From UBA6624 sp964507645 (lineage in GTDB: Bacteria > UBP7 > UBA6624): a stretch of 30,143 bases of DNA. The notes beneath the pieces were generated by a model that ran no database searches, had not been told where the DNA came from, and saw only the letters and a program-made list of their open reading frames with translations. The stretch spans positions 1-30,143 of the forward strand of contig CAZDPU010000012.1 in assembly GCA_964507645.1 (NCBI GenBank), written 5' to 3'. The stretch's first letter is position 1, and the number at the start of each line of letters is the position of its first letter. Of the stretch, positions 1 through 7,988 are shown in pieces. Made by a program: the position numbers and the translations under genes.

Positions 1-480
1 AATTTAAACCTCAATGAAGACAAGGAGTGGCTTGATGTTGGGTCTGGAAACGGGTTAAATGCAATTCCCTTAGCTATTATGTTCCCAGGATGGAGGGGAG
101 TTTTTGTAGAGAAGAATCAAAAAAAAGCCTCCTGGCTTAATGAAACTCTTGAAACTTTGAATATGAAATATAAAGTTTTAAATTCAGGTGTTGAAGACCT
201 GATTAGAAAGCCAAAAAAATATGACATAATTACTGCCAGGGCATTATTCCCCCCTCAAAAATCTTTTGATGTTTTTAAGAAATTACTGAAACAAGGGGGT
301 TCTATGATTTTATTTTGTGGAAAAGATGCAGACATAAATCTGGTCCTAAAAAAGGTAAATACAAGAAATGCACCAAAAGACGCAGACGCAGACGTTAAAA
401 AATTTAAAATTCACATGCATGAATATCAAATTGAAACTTTTCGTGAGGATAGGAAATTAATTATCGCCACTAAGCTTTAA
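1..480 (+). CDS. rsmG: RsmG, 16S rRNA (guanine527-N7)-methyltransferase, 5' end missing
   Basis: The reading frame is open from base 1 and ends at 478-480, so the N-terminus lies outside the window; the ATG at 79 is internal. The visible 159 residues hold SAM-binding motif I (DVGSGNGLNAIPL, visible residues 12-24), which matches the DVGSGxGLPGIPL signature of RsmG/GidB. They also hold an acidic residue region (VEKNQKKASWL) and an ITARA stretch corresponding to the family's SRA motif. The family methylates N7 of G527 in 16S rRNA using S-adenosylmethionine in the cytoplasm. The usual neighbours mnmG or parA are not visible. The next gene starts 20 bases downstream on the same strand, so co-transcription is possible. 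The assignment rests on motif I plus the SRA-like segment and is fairly secure. Confidence 0.85.
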   Translation, partial: NLNLNEDKEWLDVGSGNGLNAIPLAIMFPGWRGVFVEKNQKKASWLNETLETLNMKYKVLNSGVEDLIRKPKKYDIITARALFPPQKSFDVFKKLLKQGGSMILFCGKDADINLVLKKVNTRNAPKDADADVKKFKIHMHEYQIETFREDRKLIIATKL

Positions 481-500
481 TAAAAAATAGAATTTTAATA

Positions 501-3500
501 ATGATTTTTGGTTTCAAAAGTAGCCCTAAAAAAAGAATACTCAATTTTTTTAGAAAAAACAAAAAGAAAGAGGCAGTAGATCTTTTTATTTCATCCTGGG
601 AAGAACTCAAGGTGATCGAAAGGTTTGAGTTATTGAATTTGTGGGCAGATAACCTTGATGAAAAATCTGATAAAAAAATATGGATTTCTTATGTTGAAAA
701 GCATATTCAAGAGGGTGGAGAACTTGAAGATTTTGAAGACACCTTAAAGAAAAATATTGATTATGAATATATTTTTGACTATAAAACTTGGATAGATTTT
801 TACAAAGTTGACAAAAGGGATTTTTGGCTTGTTTTAGCATCTGCAAACAAAATCTTTCCGATAGAAAAATATTCTTTATTCCTCAAGAAAAAAATTGATC
901 CGTTAGTTTTTGTTTTTTTGTCTAGAAGATTAGAGAGCGAAAAGGAGCTTCTTGAAGAGCATTTACCATTTCTGAAGGGATTGGTGAAAGAGGACAAGGA
1001 TGATTTTGTTAAATTCCTATATGTCGAATATCTTTTTAAGAAAAAAATATGGGAAACAAAAAACCTTTCTTTGTTTTATGCTTATCTTTCTAAAAAACCT
1101 CTCAGTTCTGATATTTCTGATTGGGTTTGTTCAAAATTAAAACCACCACTTTCAGACAAGTGGTTTGATCTTGTCAAAAAAATAACTAAAGAAGATCCAT
1201 GTGAATCAAATAAAAAACTTTTAACACGCTGCTGTGTTGAAAAAGGAGTTTATTTAGATTTTTTAGAGGATCAGATTGCTGAGCTTGGCTTGAAAAACAA
1301 AAGAAACAGATCAGCTATTGCCAAAATTCTTCTTTCTTCAAAAAAACCAAAAAAAACAACCATAAAACTTTTTTGCTTAGCTGCATCTGAAGGTTTTAAT
1401 GATGAGGCTTTGCTTGCTTTGATTGTTCAATTTCTAGAGAGTGAGTCTTTGCTGAACTCTCTAATCTCTGAAAAAGATTTAAATGAGGATTTGATCAAGC
1501 TCTTGTTTTGCAGGTGGGAAAAAGTTAAACCTACTCATTTTAAGTTGATTTTAAAGGTCATAAAAAAGATGATTTTGATAAAATTCAACTTTTCAAAAAA
1601 AGATTTCAAACTACTTTCTTCAATTGCTAATGAGGAAGTTGCTTATTGGGCATCCTTTCTCGCCATTTCTTTACAGCGCTATGAGTTGTTAGAAATGATA
1701 ATGCAAAATTTGAATAAAAAATCTAAGGTTTATTTTGATTACAAATTGAATTTACATTTCCAAAATAAAAAATATGATTTTTCAAAAAAGGTTTTTGATT
1801 TCGATTGGGCAAAAATTGATTCAGCTGTACATTTGGAGAGTGTTTCGGATGTTGATTCAGCTCAAGAAATTTATGAAAAAATATCTGATAAAAAAACTTA
1901 TGCAGGGGTTTTTTCAAAAGTTAAGAGAGCCTTAAGCCTTAAAGCCTGTATTTCTAATTCTGATTTTAAAAAATTGGAAAAAATAACAAATGAACCTTTG
2001 GGAGAGTTGCTTTTTTTAAACGGTATTTTTTATTCCCTGGAAGGCAATTGGGCGAAGTGTGAAGAATTTTTCAAAAAAGGTTACCAAGAGACGAATGACT
2101 CTAGGTTTTTGACCAGTTTGATTGAGGTTTATTTTAGGTGGTCATCAAAACTTCTTCAAGATGGTAGGTTTTCTCAAGCAGAGAAGGTTGTGGAAAAATC
2201 CTTGATGCTCCAGGATGATATAAGAATATTGAAGAATTGGATCTTGACAATTCCAAAAGCCTCTTCATGGAACAAGCTCAAGAATCTAAATATGGATGAT
2301 TTGGATGAATCGTTTTTCTCAGAATATTTCTGGCTTGCATGGCGTGCTGGGGATTATGAAAAAAGTGATTTGATTCTAAAGAAGTGCCTCTCTTCGTCAG
2401 ATTCAGAATTGTTTATAAAAAGGATAGCCAGATATTATTTGGAGTTACCAATGCCTGAGGAAGAAGGTTTAAAAAGTAAAATTTGGCAAAAGCTACACAG
2501 TTTAAATAGGCCTTGGTTGACTACAGCAATAGCAATATCGCAAGAGGAAGAAGCACCTTATCCAAGAGATGTCCCAAAAGGGATAGAAAAACTTCTAACA
2601 GGTTGGAGTCTTTTGAAAAATCGCCAATTTGAAACTGCACAATTTCATTTTTTAAATTTGCTTAATGGTCCACCAAGAAATCTCGGAACAGGAATCAAGA
2701 GAGGGAGAGCTCACGTGGTTTTAGGATATTGTTTATTATGCTGTGGCGATTTTAAAAGTGCTGAAGAGGCATGGCAAAGAAGTAGCCATTTTGGAATAAG
2801 CAATTCACTAATCAATACACTGAAGTTTGTTCTTGAGCTTGAAAAGGGTGTTGACAAGTCAAGAAACAAAAGGAACCCTTTAAAGAATTATGTGAAAGCT
2901 TTAAATCACCCTCTTACAAAAGACTCGGCTCAAAAAAATCTTGCAATCCATTTTACTTTTGAAGGTGATTTTATTAATGCTGGTAAATATTGGGATAGTC
3001 TTTTGGAGAATTTTTCTGGAAAAAAGAATAGGCAGGAGAAGGTTTGGTTGGACATCAGTACACAAATGTCAAATTATTGCCACAAGGCAAAACAAGGCGG
3101 TGATTTGAATTTAATCGAAATCGCAGCCCTTGAAGACGAGGTTGAAAATATAAAAAAACAATTGAAAAGCTATAGAGATTTAGGGGTTGATCCAGGAGTT
3201 ACTGAAGAGGAGTTGGAGGTTGCTTATTTCAAGAGAATCAAAAATTTTACTCCAGAAAAAAACCCACAAGAGTTTAGGAGGATTGAGGAGGCAAGGCAGT
3301 TTATTGCAGATCCAGACCTAAGACTCAGGACTGAACTTTTTACACAATCAGGTTTAGATAGGGATAAATTGTCAAAGTTTCTTTCATTTTATGAATCTAA
3401 TCCACTTGATTTTTTTGTTGACCTGCCAGCAGGTATTGATTGTGAGTTGAGTCCAGGGTTTTTTGAAGGTTCAATAAAGAAATTTCCAAAATGCAAAAAC

Positions 3501-3572
3501 ATGTTGGTAGAGAGTATTTTGAAAAAATGTCGAATATACGAACCTTTTGAAGTTGAGGATAATCTGATTTGA
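501..3572 (+). CDS. Large helical-repeat protein with C-terminal degenerate J-like domain
   Basis: A 1023-residue protein without signal peptide or clear membrane segments. Residues about 1-880 are Lys/Glu/Leu/Phe-rich amphipathic helices that look like TPR or other alpha-solenoid repeats; the clearest TPR-like part is around residues 690-770. Residues 891-945 resemble a J domain: LGVDPGVTEEELEVAYF for helices I-II and RRIEEARQFIADPDLR for helices III-IV. The loop that should read HPD reads TPE (residues 917-919) in the context FTPEKNP, compared with YHPDKNP in canonical DnaJ proteins. A tail of about 80 residues follows. J domains stimulate Hsp70 ATPase through HPD, so classical co-chaperone activity is doubtful. 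I infer a cytoplasmic scaffold. There is no obvious Shine-Dalgarno before the ATG at 501. The stop overlaps the next start (TTGA). Function unknown. Confidence 0.75.
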   Translation: MIFGFKSSPKKRILNFFRKNKKKEAVDLFISSWEELKVIERFELLNLWADNLDEKSDKKIWISYVEKHIQEGGELEDFEDTLKKNIDYEYIFDYKTWIDFYKVDKRDFWLVLASANKIFPIEKYSLFLKKKIDPLVFVFLSRRLESEKELLEEHLPFLKGLVKEDKDDFVKFLYVEYLFKKKIWETKNLSLFYAYLSKKPLSSDISDWVCSKLKPPLSDKWFDLVKKITKEDPCESNKKLLTRCCVEKGVYLDFLEDQIAELGLKNKRNRSAIAKILLSSKKPKKTTIKLFCLAASEGFNDEALLALIVQFLESESLLNSLISEKDLNEDLIKLLFCRWEKVKPTHFKLILKVIKKMILIKFNFSKKDFKLLSSIANEEVAYWASFLAISLQRYELLEMIMQNLNKKSKVYFDYKLNLHFQNKKYDFSKKVFDFDWAKIDSAVHLESVSDVDSAQEIYEKISDKKTYAGVFSKVKRALSLKACISNSDFKKLEKITNEPLGELLFLNGIFYSLEGNWAKCEEFFKKGYQETNDSRFLTSLIEVYFRWSSKLLQDGRFSQAEKVVEKSLMLQDDIRILKNWILTIPKASSWNKLKNLNMDDLDESFFSEYFWLAWRAGDYEKSDLILKKCLSSSDSELFIKRIARYYLELPMPEEEGLKSKIWQKLHSLNRPWLTTAIAISQEEEAPYPRDVPKGIEKLLTGWSLLKNRQFETAQFHFLNLLNGPPRNLGTGIKRGRAHVVLGYCLLCCGDFKSAEEAWQRSSHFGISNSLINTLKFVLELEKGVDKSRNKRNPLKNYVKALNHPLTKDSAQKNLAIHFTFEGDFINAGKYWDSLLENFSGKKNRQEKVWLDISTQMSNYCHKAKQGGDLNLIEIAALEDEVENIKKQLKSYRDLGVDPGVTEEELEVAYFKRIKNFTPEKNPQEFRRIEEARQFIADPDLRLRTELFTQSGLDRDKLSKFLSFYESNPLDFFVDLPAGIDCELSPGFFEGSIKKFPKCKNMLVESILKKCRIYEPFEVEDNLI

Positions 3573-3997
3573 CATCTGGTTTAATGAAAAAAAAAAATTT
3601 CTCATGGACATTTTGTCTGATTTCTGAAGATTATCCAAAATCAATTATCCCAATAGCTGTTTCTTGCTTTATAGCTTTTTTTGTTGGTTTGTGGGGTTTT
3701 GGGCTTATTGGAGCATTTTTTTGGACATTTATGATGCTTGTTTCTATGATTAACTGTTTTTTGAAATTTGATTATCTTATAGAGGAGAATTGTCTCAAGA
3801 TAGGCTATTTGAAAAACATTGTTAAGAAAGACTTGACTTTATTTAAGGCTGCACATATTCATCCAAAAGGTCTTTACTTGTCTCCAACCGAAAAAAGAAG
3901 TTTTTACGGTAGCATGAAAGGTATTTGGATATATTTGCCATCTTCACAAGAAGATAGGAAAGCTGTCATAAAGCTAATTTCTGAAAAATTAAATTAG
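3569..3997 (+). CDS. Small membrane protein, possible bacterial PH-like domain
   Basis: A 142-residue protein with two closely spaced hydrophobic segments (about residues 25-43 and 46-65) forming a hairpin. A C-terminal region of about 75 residues follows, rich in beta-like strands (DYLIEENCLKIGYLKNIVKK...). That layout resembles small two-TM proteins with a bacterial PH domain, but the similarity is weak and structural only. The TTG at 3569 overlaps the upstream stop (TTGA) and has an AGGAT element 8 bases before it. An in-frame ATG at 3584 is the alternative start but lacks a ribosome site. Eleven adenines (3587-3597) follow directly after that ATG, so the frame is exposed to slippage. Likely inner-membrane; function not recognised. 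Confidence 0.65.
   Translation: MTSGLMKKKNFSWTFCLISEDYPKSIIPIAVSCFIAFFVGLWGFGLIGAFFWTFMMLVSMINCFLKFDYLIEENCLKIGYLKNIVKKDLTLFKAAHIHPKGLYLSPTEKRSFYGSMKGIWIYLPSSQEDRKAVIKLISEKLN
3587..3597 (+). repeat. A11 homopolymer near the 5' end of a coding region
   Basis: Eleven consecutive adenines lie within codons 7-10 of the gene starting at 3569 and directly after the alternative ATG at 3584. A one-base change would frameshift the protein if translation begins at 3569 or 3584. It may be a contingency tract or only a consequence of Lys codons in an AT-rich genome. Confidence 0.9.
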
Positions 3998-4015
3998 GAT
4001 TGTGTTTACATAATT

Positions 4016-4303
4016 ATGCTCAGGAAGATTTTTTCTAGTAAAAGTTGGAAGGGGGACAGTGATGAAGAATTTGCTGCGAACCTTGTCGACAATGGACTGG
4101 GGGTTCCGTCTGTGTTTTTGTTAGAGGCTGTAAAACCTCTAAACACGGTTACTTCTTCTGCATTCACAGTACTTTCTCCTTTTGGACATTTGCTTTTCAA
4201 TCCAGAGAAATATGATTTAATCCCAGATTTTTTTAGCGATAGGGGAAGGATTGAAGAAATGATTACCTCCATAGAAAAAGAGTTGACAAATCATGAAGCA
4301 TAA
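4016..4303 (+). CDS. Small conserved-looking protein upstream of glmL-like gene
   Basis: A 95-residue protein with no signal peptide. It has a basic N-terminus (MLRKIFSSKSWK), a central moderately hydrophobic part (VPSVFLLEAVKPLNTVTSSAFTVLSPFG is too polar to be a sure membrane segment, split here as VPSVFLLEAVKPLN then TVTSSAF...), and a charged C-terminal helix (DRGRIEEMITSIEKEL). I recall short uncharacterised proteins with a PxxFxLExxKPL pattern next to glmL-like genes, but cannot check this. Its last 11 bases overlap the start of the GlmL-like gene, which suggests translational coupling and a related role, possibly as a small partner or membrane-docking subunit. An antisense frame covers nearly the same stretch but has no supporting features. 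Confidence 0.6.
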   Translation: MLRKIFSSKSWKGDSDEEFAANLVDNGLGVPSVFLLEAVKPLNTVTSSAFTVLSPFGHLLFNPEKYDLIPDFFSDRGRIEEMITSIEKELTNHEA

Positions 4304-6074
4304 AAATTTTATTGCTACAGATTGTGGTTCAACCACAACCAAGGCTATCTACATAGAAAAAAAGAAAGATGGTTACAGGTTGGAAAAAAGAGGAGAAGCT
4401 CCAACAACAGTTGAAGCCCCTTTTGAGGACGTTACAGCAGGGGTTGTGAATTCTGTTGAAGAATTAGAAGAATTATCAAAGAAAACATTTTTACTTAAGG
4501 ATGGCAAGGGTGTTATTAGGCCCAACAAAGCAGACAAAGGAGTAGATGCTTATGTTTCCACATCTTCTGCAGGCGGAGGTTTGCAGATGCTGGTTGCAGG
4601 TGTTGTTAAAGAAATGACAGCCGAAAGCGCTAATAGAGCAGCATTGGGGGCTGGATCTATTGTGATGGATGCTCTTGCTATCAATGATGGTAGAAAAACA
4701 TGGGAAAGGATCGAATTGATTAGAAATTTGAGGCCTGACATGATTTTATTATCCGGAGGAACAGATGGTGGAGATGTTAATCATGTTGTTGAAATGGCTG
4801 AGGTTATCAAAGAGGCTAAACCAACATCTAGGTTAGGTTCTGCCAAGTTGCCAGTAATTTATGCTGGAAATATCGATGCGAGAAAAACAATAAAAGAGAT
4901 TCTTGGAGAAGTTTGTGATCTTTTCATAGTTGACAATTTGAGACCCAGCTTAGAGTCGGAAAATTTGGGTCCCGCCAGAGAAAAAATCCATGAGCTTTTC
5001 ATGGAACATGTTATGCAGCAAGCACCTGGTTACCCAAAGCTAATATCATGGACTGATGCTCCAATTATGCCGACTCCTGGAGCTGTTGGATCTCTTATTG
5101 AAAGAATAGCTGAGAAAGAGGAAATTCAAGTTGTAGGTGTTGATATAGGTGGTGCAACAACAGACATCTTTAGTGTTTTTTCAGAAATTTTTAATAGAAC
5201 TGTTTCTGCAAACCTCGGAATGTCTTATTCAATTTCTCAAGTTATGGCTGAGGCAGGATGGGAAAATGTTATGCGTTGGGTTCCGTTTGAAATGGATGAA
5301 CAGGATTTGAGAAACAGGATAAAGAACAAAATGATTCGCCCTACAACCATTCCGCAAACCTTGGAAGAGTTGATTATCGAACAGGCCTTGGCTAGAGAGG
5401 CTCTTTCTTTGTCTTTTGAACATCATAAATCTTTAGCCGTTGGACTAAAGGGGGTTCAGCAACAAAGAACAATTGCGGATGCTTTTGCACAAAAGTCAGG
5501 AGGAGAGTCTTTGATAAAAATGTCTGATTTGGATCTTCTCATAGGTTCTGGAGGTGTTTTATCCCATGCTCCTAGGAGGGTCCAGTCAATGTCTATGCTT
5601 ATTGATTCTTTCCAGCCTGAAGGAATAACCGAATTAGCAGTTGATAGTATTTTCATGATGCCTCATCTTGGAGTTCTTTCAACTATTAATTCTGATGCAG
5701 CTGTAGAGGTTTTTGATAAGGATTGTTTAGTTAGGCTCGGAACATGCGTTGCCCCAAAGGGAGATGTTAAAAAAGGGGAAGTTGTTTTAAAGGTTGAGTT
5801 GTCTAATAATGATTCTTTTGAAATGAAATTTGGTGAACTGAAATTAGTTCCACTTGGAGTTGGTGAAAAGCTAGGAGCAAAAATAACACCTGCAAAGAAG
5901 GTTGATTTGGGGGAAGGTTTTGGAAAAGAGGTTGAGGCCGAATTAGTTGGAGGGCAAGTAGGGGTTATTTTCGACACTAGAGGTAGACCATTGTCTATTT
6001 CTTCAAATGAAAAGGAGAGGATTGAAAGTTTAAGACGTTGGCATGGTAGTCTTGAGCTTTATCCAGAAAAATAA
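4293..6074 (+). CDS. glmL: GlmL/MutL-family ASKHA ATPase-like protein, with C-terminal extension
   Basis: A 593-residue protein with the three nucleotide-binding motifs of the acetate kinase/Hsp70/actin fold: phosphate-1 TDCGSTTTK (residues 9-17), phosphate-2 VDIGGATTD (283-291) and the adenosine motif IGSGG (417-421). LLSGGTDGG in the first half is typical of GlmL/MutL, the accessory protein for B12-dependent glutamate mutase. Classical GlmL is about 460 residues; this one has an extra C-terminal region of about 130 residues (after VRLGTCVAPKGDVKKGE, ending VGVIFDTRGRPL). The partner subunits GlmS and GlmE are not in the window. Instead it precedes a barrel-sandwich/KOW protein and duplicated DUF6754 modules. 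I infer that it is an ATPase of that system rather than a mutase reactivase. The fold assignment is firm; the role is not. Confidence 0.85.
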   Translation: MKHKNFIATDCGSTTTKAIYIEKKKDGYRLEKRGEAPTTVEAPFEDVTAGVVNSVEELEELSKKTFLLKDGKGVIRPNKADKGVDAYVSTSSAGGGLQMLVAGVVKEMTAESANRAALGAGSIVMDALAINDGRKTWERIELIRNLRPDMILLSGGTDGGDVNHVVEMAEVIKEAKPTSRLGSAKLPVIYAGNIDARKTIKEILGEVCDLFIVDNLRPSLESENLGPAREKIHELFMEHVMQQAPGYPKLISWTDAPIMPTPGAVGSLIERIAEKEEIQVVGVDIGGATTDIFSVFSEIFNRTVSANLGMSYSISQVMAEAGWENVMRWVPFEMDEQDLRNRIKNKMIRPTTIPQTLEELIIEQALAREALSLSFEHHKSLAVGLKGVQQQRTIADAFAQKSGGESLIKMSDLDLLIGSGGVLSHAPRRVQSMSMLIDSFQPEGITELAVDSIFMMPHLGVLSTINSDAAVEVFDKDCLVRLGTCVAPKGDVKKGEVVLKVELSNNDSFEMKFGELKLVPLGVGEKLGAKITPAKKVDLGEGFGKEVEAELVGGQVGVIFDTRGRPLSISSNEKERIESLRRWHGSLELYPEK

Positions 6075-6075
6075 T

Positions 6076-7194
6076 ATGGCACAAGCATTTACTCCAGGAT
6101 TAACTAGAGCAGCTGGTTTAAAAGTTGTAAAAACAAGAAGACTGCCTTTGCTAGGGGAAACTTTATTCAAAGTTGGGGATGAAATTTCTGCTGAAGATGT
6201 TGTTGCAAGAACTGAGTTACCAGGGCCTGTTTCAGTGCTTAAGATATCCCATCGACTAGGGTGTCAGCCAAGCGAATTAAAAGATTTCATGTCTGTAAAG
6301 GAAGGAGATTCGATTTCTGATGGTCAGGTGATTGCACAAAGTAAAGGTTTCATGGGTTTTTTCAAATCAGAATTTAAATCAAACACGAATGGAACAATCG
6401 AGAGTATTTCTAAAGTGAATGGCCAGGTCTATGTTCGTGGAGAACCTGTTCCAGTGGAAATGAAAGGTTATGTAGATGGGAAGATAACTGAGGTCATGAA
6501 AGATGAAGGTGTCAAAGTTGAAACTGTTGCAACAATGGTTCAAGGTATTTTTGGAGTTGGTGGAGAGACAGGAGGAACATTGGTTTTTGGAGTTAAGTCT
6601 CCAGAAGAGATTCTTTCTCCTTCAGAAATCACTTCCGAAATGAAAGACAAAATTGTTGTTGCTGGTGCTTGCCTTAGCCAAGAGACTATAAAAAAAGCAA
6701 AAGAGGTTGGTGTTAGAGGCTTGGTTGGAGGTGCTCTTCACGACAAGGATCTAAGATCTTTTCTCGGTTACGACATAGGTGTTGCAATTACAGGCAATGA
6801 GAATATAGGCATAACCCTTATCACAACGGAGGGTTTTGGAGAGTTGCAAATGGACTCAAACACTTGGGCTTTATTGAAGTCTTGTGATGGAAAAAGAGCT
6901 AGCATTAATGGAGCCACTCAAATTAGAGCTGGTGTTTTGAGGCCTGAGATTATTATTCCTACTCCTGAAGTTAAATCTGAAAAATCTGATAGCGGAGCAG
7001 GATCTCTTGAGAACGGAACAAAGATTGTTGTGATAAGGAATCCTTATTTTGGAATGACTGGAACTGTTTCTGAATTGATTGTTGAGCCACAAAGGCTAGA
7101 ATCAGAAGCAAAGGTGAGGGTTCTAAAAGTTAAATTAGAAGATGGGAAAGAAGCTATTGTCCCAAGGGCTAACATAGAGAGGTTAGCATCTTGA
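6076..7194 (+). CDS. Barrel-sandwich (lipoyl-like) protein with KOW-like C-terminus
   Basis: A 372-residue protein from the ATG at 6076, one base after the glmL-like stop. An in-frame ATG at 6043 would overlap the upstream gene by 32 bases and add a stretch unlike the conserved start MAQAFTPGLT. Residues about 20-150 contain repeated Gly/Val-rich segments of the barrel-sandwich type (RLPLLGETLFKVGDEIS; VKEGDSISDGQVIAQSKGF; NGTIESISKVNGQVYVRG), as in RnfC or lipoyl domains, but no lysine in a biotinylation motif. The middle holds VQGIFGVGGETGGTLVFGV and a Gly-rich alpha/beta region ending INGATQIRAGVLRPEIIIP. The last 60 residues (GTKIVVIRNPYFGMTGTV...) look like a KOW/NusG-like barrel. No signal peptide: cytoplasmic. 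Function unknown. I recall such proteins beside GlmL-like and DUF6754 genes. Confidence 0.75.
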   Translation: MAQAFTPGLTRAAGLKVVKTRRLPLLGETLFKVGDEISAEDVVARTELPGPVSVLKISHRLGCQPSELKDFMSVKEGDSISDGQVIAQSKGFMGFFKSEFKSNTNGTIESISKVNGQVYVRGEPVPVEMKGYVDGKITEVMKDEGVKVETVATMVQGIFGVGGETGGTLVFGVKSPEEILSPSEITSEMKDKIVVAGACLSQETIKKAKEVGVRGLVGGALHDKDLRSFLGYDIGVAITGNENIGITLITTEGFGELQMDSNTWALLKSCDGKRASINGATQIRAGVLRPEIIIPTPEVKSEKSDSGAGSLENGTKIVVIRNPYFGMTGTVSELIVEPQRLESEAKVRVLKVKLEDGKEAIVPRANIERLAS

Positions 7195-7988
7195 TCTTGA
7201 ATACACTTTTTATTTCTTCATTCTTTAAACCAGATCAAGAAACTACGCTTTGGGCATGTCTTCTCTTCATTACGGCAATTTTAGTTACATTATCAAAAGC
7301 CAGAAAGGGGGCTGATCTTTATGTAAGGTCTATTCCTGGGCTGGATGCAGTAAATGAAGCAATTGGAAGGGCTACGGAGATGGGTAAACCAATTCTTTTT
7401 TGTCCGGGGCTTTCAAGTGCTGCCGATGTTGCAACTTTGGCAAGTTTGAATATTTTAGGAAGAGTTGCACAAAGAGTTGCAAATTATGAAAGTCGATTGA
7501 TAGTTCCACACAGAGATCCCATCGTGATGAGTGTTGCAAAAGAGACTTTAAGGGATGCCTATCTTCAGGCAGGAAAACCCGAAATACTAAATGAAGAAGA
7601 TAATTTTTTTATAACTGAAGATCAGTTTGGCTACACTGCTGCAGTTAATGGGATCATGGTAAGAGAAAGGCCAGCAACTATATTTTTACAAGGTATGTTT
7701 TATGCTGAATCATTACTTTTGGCTGAGACAGGAAATTCAATTGGAGCTATCCAGATTGCTGGGACGGATGCAATACATCAATTACCATTCTTTATTACTT
7801 CTTGTGATTACACATTGATTGGGGAAGAACTGTATGCGGCAGGAGCATATCTTTCAAAATCACCTGACCTAATGTCTTCATTGAAGGCAGCAGATTACCT
7901 AAAAGCTTTATTATGTATTTTGATACTTGTTGGCTTGGTTATGACATTTCTTGGCAACCCTTTAATTTTCGAGGTTTTTGGTAAATGA
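7191..7988 (+). CDS. DUF6754-type membrane protein, copy A1
   Basis: A 265-residue protein with an N-terminal membrane segment (about 20-34), a basic stop (SKARKG) that places the following domain in the cytoplasm, a soluble domain of about 200 residues, and a C-terminal membrane segment (about 240-256). Conserved blocks include GLDAVNEAIGRATEMGK, TGNSIGAIQIAGTDA and SCDYTLIGEELYAA, which match the family I know as DUF6754. No biochemical function is established for it. The TTG at 7191 overlaps the upstream stop (TTGA) and has an AGAGAGG element 8 bases upstream. Its product start, MILN, resembles MIFN of the sister genes, which supports this start over the TTG at 7197. It opens the first four-gene module. 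Confidence 0.8.
   Translation: MILNTLFISSFFKPDQETTLWACLLFITAILVTLSKARKGADLYVRSIPGLDAVNEAIGRATEMGKPILFCPGLSSAADVATLASLNILGRVAQRVANYESRLIVPHRDPIVMSVAKETLRDAYLQAGKPEILNEEDNFFITEDQFGYTAAVNGIMVRERPATIFLQGMFYAESLLLAETGNSIGAIQIAGTDAIHQLPFFITSCDYTLIGEELYAAGAYLSKSPDLMSSLKAADYLKALLCILILVGLVMTFLGNPLIFEVFGK

Noticed and set aside
79..480. A complete 133-codon gene starting at ATG 79
   Set aside because: The same frame is open to base 1 and the SAM-binding motif lies upstream of that ATG, so it is an internal Met of a truncated rsmG.
4006..4272. Antisense 88-codon frame opposite the small gene before glmL
   Set aside because: No ribosome site, no motif, and the + strand gene shares overlaps with its neighbours; a shadow frame.
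4283..4311. TTGACA inside the end of the 95-aa gene as a -35 for glmL
   Set aside because: No acceptable -10 hexamer stands 16-18 bases downstream.
5663..5977. Antisense 104-codon frame inside the glmL-like gene
   Set aside because: Low-complexity Ser/Pro/Thr composition typical of a reverse-strand shadow.
4293..6074. Complete glutamate mutase operon
   Set aside because: No GlmS or GlmE homologue and no B12-binding DxHxxG motif seen in the neighbouring proteins.
6043..6075. Upstream start for the barrel-sandwich/KOW protein
   Set aside because: It would add MVVLSFIQKNN overlapping the glmL-like gene; ATG 6076 directly follows the stop and starts the conserved-looking part.
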